Assembly: GCA_021324015.1 (NCBI GenBank)
Contig: JAJPJX010000136.1
Span: 124,001-188,000 of the forward strand
Direction of reading: 5' to 3'
Length of the DNA: 64,000 nucleotides
Source of the DNA: Solibacteraceae bacterium
GTDB lineage: Bacteria; Acidobacteriota; Terriglobia; Bryobacterales; Bryobacteraceae
The translations under genes were made by a program, and so were the position numbers. Below the pieces are notes generated by a model. It saw only the letters and a program-made list of their open reading frames with translations. It had not been told where the DNA came from and made no database searches. This document shows, piece by piece, positions 59,342 through 64,000 of the stretch. Position 1 is the stretch's first letter. The number at the start of each line of letters is the position of its first letter.

Positions 59342-60241
59342 ATGCAGCGTTACGGGGGTATCGAAGCGGGCGGCACCAAGTTCGTGTGCGCGGTGGGCAA
59401 CCCGGCAGGCGAGTTGACGGCACGGGTGGAGTTTGCGACCACCTCGCCCGAGGAAACGCTGGAGCGGGCGGCGGCATTTTTCCGTGAGGAAGGCACGCGA
59501 CATTCGCTCGATGCGATCGGCATCGGCTCCTTCGGCCCGGTAGACCTGAATCCGCGATCGCCGACCTATGGATACATCACCTCAACGCCGAAGCCTGGCT
59601 GGGCGAACACGGAGTTTGCGGGGGCGATCGAGCGGGCCACGGGCCTGAAGGTGGGATTCGACACGGACGTCAACGCCGCGGCTTTGGGGGAGGCGCGCTG
59701 GGGCGCAGCGCGGGGCTTGGACACCTTCCTCTATTTCACGGTGGGCACGGGATTCGGTGGCGGCGGCATGGCGCACGGGCGGCTCCTGCACGGGTTGATC
59801 CACCCCGAGATGGGGCATATTCGGGTGCCGCGTGACGCCGCGCGTGATCCCTACGCCGGCGCGTGCCCGTTCCACGGCGACTGCCTGGAGGGGCTGGTCT
59901 GTGGTCCGGCGATCGAAGGCCGGTGGGGCGGGCGCGGCGAGACGCTGCCGGACGATCATCCGGCCTGGGACCTGGAGGCGCGCTATCTGGCCCTGGCGAT
60001 GGTCAATTTCATCTGTACGCTATCGCCCCAGCGGCTGATTCTGGGCGGGGGCGTGATGCGGCGCGGCCACCTGTTTCCACCGATCCGCCGCCAGGTGTGC
60101 GCCTTGCTGAACGGCTATATCCGGGCACCGGAGCTGATCGAATGTATTGAAGAATACATCGTACCGCCGGCGCTGGGAGACGACGCGGGAGTGCTGGGAG
60201 CGATCGCCCTGGGGGAGCGTGCCGCTCGCGGGACGGCGTGA
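59342..60241 (+). CDS. ROK family sugar kinase (fructokinase-like)
   Basis: 299 aa. ROK fold: [16 protein letters not shown] (phosphate loop), [31 protein letters not shown] (catalytic Asp109), [11 protein letters not shown]. The zinc motif [12 protein letters not shown] followed by [19 protein letters not shown] (His, Cys-x-x-His-x-x-Cys type) is the ROK signature. It resembles fructokinase/mannokinase of the ScrK/GmuE group. The ATG at 59342 fits the promoter and length; the frame extends upstream without support. Confidence 0.92.
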   Translation: MQRYGGIEAGGTKFVCAVGNPAGELTARVEFATTSPEETLERAAAFFREEGTRHSLDAIGIGSFGPVDLNPRSPTYGYITSTPKPGWANTEFAGAIERATGLKVGFDTDVNAAALGEARWGAARGLDTFLYFTVGTGFGGGGMAHGRLLHGLIHPEMGHIRVPRDAARDPYAGACPFHGDCLEGLVCGPAIEGRWGGRGETLPDDHPAWDLEARYLALAMVNFICTLSPQRLILGGGVMRRGHLFPPIRRQVCALLNGYIRAPELIECIEEYIVPPALGDDAGVLGAIALGERAARGTA

Positions 60242-60328
60242 CGATCCACACACGGGACGCATTCAGGCGGGTTGCGTTTGGCCGGGGCGGCTGCTAGATT
60301 AAAAAAGGTTCATCTTCTTAGTTACACC

Positions 60329-60676
60329 ATGTCGCGCGGCAAGACCAACTGGCTCACCCTGAGCGCCGTTTTGTGGCTGCTGCCCCTAGCCGGTCAAAGC
60401 GGCTGGGCGGTTCCCGATGCGGGGTTGTGCCAGGGATGGGCAAGTCTGCGTGCCGTGGCGCGCCCGGCGGACTTATGGATGGCCGCCGGCCAGCGCGCCG
60501 GGGTCGTGGTCCAAAGGCAATGGCGTGAACGCGGCGCGGCCGCGGGCGTGACCTGGCTGACGACGCCAGGGCTGCAGGCAACCGTGTTCCGGATACCATC
60601 CGGTGCCGGTCCGCAGTCCGGCCGAAGCAGAAATGCGGCGGGCAGCCGCGCTCCGCCTCTCTCGATTGTTCCGTAA
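60329..60676 (+). CDS. Hypothetical small exported protein
   Basis: 115 aa. Begins MSRGKTNWLTLSAVLWLLPL, a plausible signal peptide, then AGQSGWAVPDAGLCQGW. The rest is Arg/Ala/Trp-rich and ends with a Ser/Pro stretch, with no recognised domain. No ribosome-binding site, and the codon pattern is not clearly coding, so this may be noncoding. It is the only plausible gene in the roughly 500 nt between the ROK kinase and the universal stress protein; 60242-60328 and 60677-60745 show nothing else. Confidence 0.35.
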   Translation: MSRGKTNWLTLSAVLWLLPLAGQSGWAVPDAGLCQGWASLRAVARPADLWMAAGQRAGVVVQRQWRERGAAAGVTWLTTPGLQATVFRIPSGAGPQSGRSRNAAGSRAPPLSIVP

Positions 60677-60745
60677 CGTCCAAGAACCGCGGCGCGATGT
60701 TAGGCGCTGCGGCTCCCTAAAGCGTCTTGGAATTGAGGAGAGGCG

Positions 60746-61483
60746 ATGTGGCCATTTCTTAGAATCGTTTATCCCTCCGATGCCTGCCCGCAATGCAGGA
60801 AGACTCTGGCACAGGCGGTGGAACTGGCCGAGAAGTGCCGGTCGCAACTGGTGGTGCTGGACACCTCGCGCGGCGGCAAGAGCGACCCCGCCGGGCGGAT
60901 TGTGGAACTGGCCAACGGCGGCCGCGCGAACCTGATCTTCATGCCGCGCCACGGCTCGGGCAACTGTCCGGGGGGCCTGGAGAGCACGATCACGGCCGTA
61001 CTGGCGCGGGCGAAGTGCCCGGTGTGGATTGCGCCGGCGCGCGAGCCCAAGGAGGGCGGGCCGGTGCTGTGCGCGATGGAACCTCGGCCGGGCGGCGAAG
61101 AGCACCTCGACTCGGCGGCCAGCATCGCGCAGGCGTACGGGCGGCCCTTGCACCTGATCCACGCGGTGCCGGAAGTGGGGGGAGTCCGGCAGCGCTTGGC
61201 GGCTTTCGAACGTGCCATGGCGTGGCTGCTGGAGTTCCGGCGCAGGCTGGCGCGCAGCGCGGAAGTGGCGGTGCACGCGGGTGAAGTCGTGAAGGTCGTC
61301 GTGCGCGCGGCCCAGTCGCGCGGCGCGTCGCTGCTGGTGATCGGACATGGAGAATGCGGCGGGACCCCGGGACATCTCGGCTCGCACGCGTACCGCATCG
61401 CGCGGGAAGCCTCCTGTCCGGTGCTGGTGGGCGCGCCGACGGCATCGGTCAGCCTGACGCGTGAGAAGCAGCGGGCGGCGTAG
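60746..61483 (+). CDS. Universal stress protein with two Usp domains
   Basis: 245 aa. GAGGAGAGG precedes the ATG. Two Usp folds: residues about 1-105 (LRIVYPSDACPQCRK ... IFMPRHGSGN ... AKCPVWIAP) and about 110-230 (VLCAMEPRPGG ... LLVIGHGECGG ... REASCPVLVGAP). The second repeat retains a G-x2-G-x9-G-S-like nucleotide-binding pattern; the first is more degenerate. CPQC in the first repeat is a CxxC unusual for the family. A stress/starvation role is inferred from the family. Confidence 0.82.
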   Translation: MWPFLRIVYPSDACPQCRKTLAQAVELAEKCRSQLVVLDTSRGGKSDPAGRIVELANGGRANLIFMPRHGSGNCPGGLESTITAVLARAKCPVWIAPAREPKEGGPVLCAMEPRPGGEEHLDSAASIAQAYGRPLHLIHAVPEVGGVRQRLAAFERAMAWLLEFRRRLARSAEVAVHAGEVVKVVVRAAQSRGASLLVIGHGECGGTPGHLGSHAYRIAREASCPVLVGAPTASVSLTREKQRAA

Positions 61484-61595
61484 GGCGCGGCGCAGGGGAC
61501 AGCCGCAGGCTTCTGGATCGCTTCAGCCGGTACTGCAAGGACCGAGTGCTATGTGTATCTGAGCGCGTCGCGCCCCCTCGCGGCCCGGGACGTCG

Positions 61596-61601
61596 TAGAC
61601 T
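61596..61601 (+). promoter_or_regulatory. -10-like box (TAGACT) for the BTAD/AAA regulator gene
   Basis: TAGACT ends 8 nt before the ATG at 61610; no ribosome-binding site; leaderless-type. Confidence 0.35.
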
Positions 61602-61609
61602 AAGCACTC

Positions 61610-64000
61610 ATGCGGATCAACTTGTTTGGCAACCTGCGGGTCAGCTACGCGGGACACTTGGTCACCTCGGTGAACACGAACCGCCTGCAATCCCTGATTG
61701 CCTATCTCATCCTGCATGGGGATACGCCACAACCGCGGGAGCGGCTGGCGTTTGTGCTCTGGCCGGCTTCCAACGAATCGCAGGCCCGGACGAATCTGCG
61801 GCAGCTCCTCCACCACCTAAAGCGAGCCTTGCCGGCGGAATGCAACTCGCTGGTGACCGACCATTACACAGTGCGCTGGCGGCAGGACGCTTCCTGTGAG
61901 ATCGACGTCGTGGATTTCCAAAGGGCGATCGCCGAGGCCACTTCCGCACTAGCGGAAAACGATCGCGCCCGGGCGATCCAATCACTCACGGCCGCGGCCC
62001 AACTCTACGAGGACGACCTTCTGCCCGGGCTCTACGACGACTGGCTCACGCCATTCCGCGAAGAGTACCGGCAAGACGCTTCCGATGCTCTGCACCGGCT
62101 CGCGACGCTCTTCGAAGAGCAGAAGGAATTCGCCGCGGCGCTCCCATTCGCCGAACGCCTGGTCGCACTCGATCCGCTGGGGGAGTCCCACCATCAACTG
62201 CTGATGCGGCTGCATGCGGCCAATCACGACCGATCGAGCGCGCTTCGCGCCTACCATCAGTGCATGCGCGTGTTGCGGCGGGAAATGGGGGTGGAGCCGG
62301 GTCCCGCAACAGTGGAACTGTTTGAGCGAATTCTCAAGACAAAGCCGGAGCCCGGGGCTTCGCGCGATAGGGCTTCCGGGCACGCGGCGCCGACAGAGGT
62401 CTTCCAACCACAAAAAGCCCGGGTGCTGGTCGGGCGCACGCGGGAATGGCAGCAGTTGACGTCGGCCTGGCAACTCGCGGCGGAGACGGGGCCGCGAGTG
62501 GCCGTGGTCTCCGGCGAGCCAGGCATCGGCAAGACGAGACTTGCGGACGAATTCTTCCAAGCATGTGTAAGCCAGGGACACGCGGCTGCGCGCAGCCGGT
62601 GTTACGCCGGGCAGGGTCAGGTAGCCTATGCGCCCGTGGCGGAGTGGCTGCGTTCCGACGTGGTTCGCGCGGGTTGGTCAAGCCTGACGCGCGAGCAAGC
62701 GGTGGAGCTGGCCCGGCTGGCGCCGGAGATCCGCGAGCAGTTTGCCAAGATCGAACCACGCGCGTCCGGAGAGCCTCTCGCGCTCACCGAAAGCTGGCAG
62801 CGCCTTCGGTTTTACGAATCGATCAACGCCGCGGTTGGAAAAAGCCGTAAGCCGCTGCTGCTCTACCTGGACGATATGCAATGGTGCGACCCCGCTTCGT
62901 TCGAGTGGCTCAACGCCCTGTTGACCTCGCCCGCCGCTGGCCGTGTCCTTGTGCTTGGAACGGTACGGGCGGAAGAAACAGGCCGGGAACATCCGTTTAC
63001 CCGGTTTGTGGCTGGGCTGCGGCAAACCGGGATTACAGTAGAGATTCCACTGGAACCCTTGGGCGCCGGCGAGACAGCGGAGTTGGCCCGGCTCGAATCC
63101 GTCCAGCCACTAGACAGCGCCAAGCTCGCAGAGATCGTTCGCGCCACTCGCGGCAACCCGCTGTTTGTAGTGGAGAGTGTCAGGGTAGGACTGCAGAGCA
63201 CGCGAGTGCACTCGGTCATCGCAGCACGGCTGGCGCAGCTTACGGCGGCCTCCTACGAACTCGCCGGCATTGCGAGCGTGATCGGCCGCCCCTTTACCGT
63301 CGAATTGATGGAGAAGGCAACGGATTGGGACGAACTCAGCGTCTCCCAAGCCCTCGACGAACTCTGGCGGCGACGGATCATCGAAAGCCGGGGTATTTCC
63401 GAATACGACTTCACCCATGACCGGCTGCGGGAGGTGGCCTGCTCGGAACTGACTCCCGTGCGCCGGCGCTACTTCCACCGGCGTGTGGCGCGGGCGCTGG
63501 CCGAGGCATATGGAGCGGATATCGATATCTGGAATGGGCAGATTGCCTCGCATTTCGAACAGGCCGGAATGGCGGAAGAGGCGATCGAACATTACCGGCG
63601 GGCGGCCGCGTACGCGCGCCAGCGATATGCGAACGCCGAAGCGGCGGACCTGTTGAGGCGGGCTCTGGCTCTTTGCCGCGGATTTCCCGAGTCGGAGCGG
63701 AGACTGGGGCAGGAGCTCGATCTGCTGGCCACGCTCGGTCCCGCGTTGGTGACAACCGAAGGCTATTCCGCGCCGGAAGTGGGCGAGACGTACGAGCGCG
63801 CGCTGGAAATCTCGCGGCGTCTGGACGATCGAAACCTGTTCGCGATCGTGAGCGGCGCGTGGGTCTTTCACATAGTCCGGGGCGATTTGGAGACAGCACG
63901 GCGGTTCAGCCTGGACTTTCTGAGAGCGGCGGAACGGGAGGGGACGGCCGGGCTGATGTTGGCGGGAAACTTCCTGGTGGGAAGCTGCCTGTTTCATGTG
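61610..64000 (+). CDS. BTAD (SARP-like) transcriptional regulator with AAA ATPase, partial
   Basis: 797 codons to the window end, in frame throughout, with no stop. Residues 1-95: winged-helix DNA-binding domain (MRINLFGNLRVSYAG, TNRLQSLIAYLILH, SQARTNLRQLLHHLKRALP). Residues about 95-245: bacterial transcriptional activation domain with TPR helices (YEDDLLPGLYDDW, ESHHQLLMRLHAANHDRSSA, MGVEPGPATVELF). From about 265: AAA_16 ATPase with Walker A SGEPGIGKTRLADEF and Walker B LLLYLDDMQWCD, then helical repeats. An AfsR/MalT-like switch; the target genes are unknown. Confidence 0.88.
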   Translation, partial: MRINLFGNLRVSYAGHLVTSVNTNRLQSLIAYLILHGDTPQPRERLAFVLWPASNESQARTNLRQLLHHLKRALPAECNSLVTDHYTVRWRQDASCEIDVVDFQRAIAEATSALAENDRARAIQSLTAAAQLYEDDLLPGLYDDWLTPFREEYRQDASDALHRLATLFEEQKEFAAALPFAERLVALDPLGESHHQLLMRLHAANHDRSSALRAYHQCMRVLRREMGVEPGPATVELFERILKTKPEPGASRDRASGHAAPTEVFQPQKARVLVGRTREWQQLTSAWQLAAETGPRVAVVSGEPGIGKTRLADEFFQACVSQGHAAARSRCYAGQGQVAYAPVAEWLRSDVVRAGWSSLTREQAVELARLAPEIREQFAKIEPRASGEPLALTESWQRLRFYESINAAVGKSRKPLLLYLDDMQWCDPASFEWLNALLTSPAAGRVLVLGTVRAEETGREHPFTRFVAGLRQTGITVEIPLEPLGAGETAELARLESVQPLDSAKLAEIVRATRGNPLFVVESVRVGLQSTRVHSVIAARLAQLTAASYELAGIASVIGRPFTVELMEKATDWDELSVSQALDELWRRRIIESRGISEYDFTHDRLREVACSELTPVRRRYFHRRVARALAEAYGADIDIWNGQIASHFEQAGMAEEAIEHYRRAAAYARQRYANAEAADLLRRALALCRGFPESERRLGQELDLLATLGPALVTTEGYSAPEVGETYERALEISRRLDDRNLFAIVSGAWVFHIVRGDLETARRFSLDFLRAAEREGTAGLMLAGNFLVGSCLFHV

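Noticed and set aside
60473-61387. Minus-strand ORF overlapping the universal stress protein
   Set aside because: Compositionally biased shadow of the real gene, no domain.
1-64000. CRISPR arrays, rRNA or prophage
   Set aside because: No spaced repeats, rRNA-like stretches or phage structural genes seen on reading.

Overview
The window looks like a chromosomal piece of an acidobacterium, most likely of the Solibacter/Bryobacter group. The evidence is high GC, a Gram-negative envelope (LpxC, a TonB-dependent Oar-like receptor, paired RND pumps), many Tat-signal enzymes, a PSD1/DUF1549/DUF1553 cytochrome protein paired with a DUF1501 protein, and a recurrent CCGAGCCGCG...GGGAGCGG intergenic hairpin. 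This taxonomic call is inference. No rRNA, tRNA, CRISPR array or prophage was seen.

Layout. 1-6648 (minus) is one tightly packed surface-polysaccharide operon: rmlA, rmlC, rmlB, three GT4-type glycosyltransferases, a DUF3108 protein and the start of a fourth glycosyltransferase. A divergent cupin gene, polA and lpxC follow. 10904-12495 holds a response regulator-GAF-histidine kinase split by a frameshift. 12626-14252 holds an S41 (CtpA-like) protein whose catalytic Ser and Lys are both Asp, then a secreted rhodanese gene with an in-frame TGA exactly at the catalytic Cys, a strong selenoprotein candidate. 14280-21799 has two paralogous DPP3-like metalloproteases around an SGNH hydrolase, a sulfatase-TPR protein, a K+ channel-RCK protein and an exported TIM-barrel isomerase. 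Next come fabI, the Oar-like receptor, a GT39-like membrane protein and several secreted enzymes (ThuA, DHDPS-like, MBL, P1 peptidase, PLP enzyme) with ispG among them. YjbQ, DUF2203 and a small Cys-rich ORF precede the pyrR-pyrB-pyrC operon, which lies behind a hydrolase-PDZ gene.

41400-42490 is a decayed tandem of tyrosine recombinases, the only clear mobile-DNA remnant. After it come an alpha/beta hydrolase, the PSD1/DUF1501 pair, two translationally coupled RND permeases without an adaptor, an APC transporter, a fused 2-oxoacid dehydrogenase E1, a large esterase, a ROK sugar kinase, a double universal stress protein and a BTAD/SARP-AAA regulator running off the end.

Two themes recur. -10-like hexamers lie only 6-11 nt before many start codons, implying leaderless transcripts. 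Hairpin repeats sit at gene 3' ends and in convergent gaps, suggesting terminator-like elements. The main lead is the TGA-containing rhodanese at 13854-14252 with a SECIS-like hairpin.
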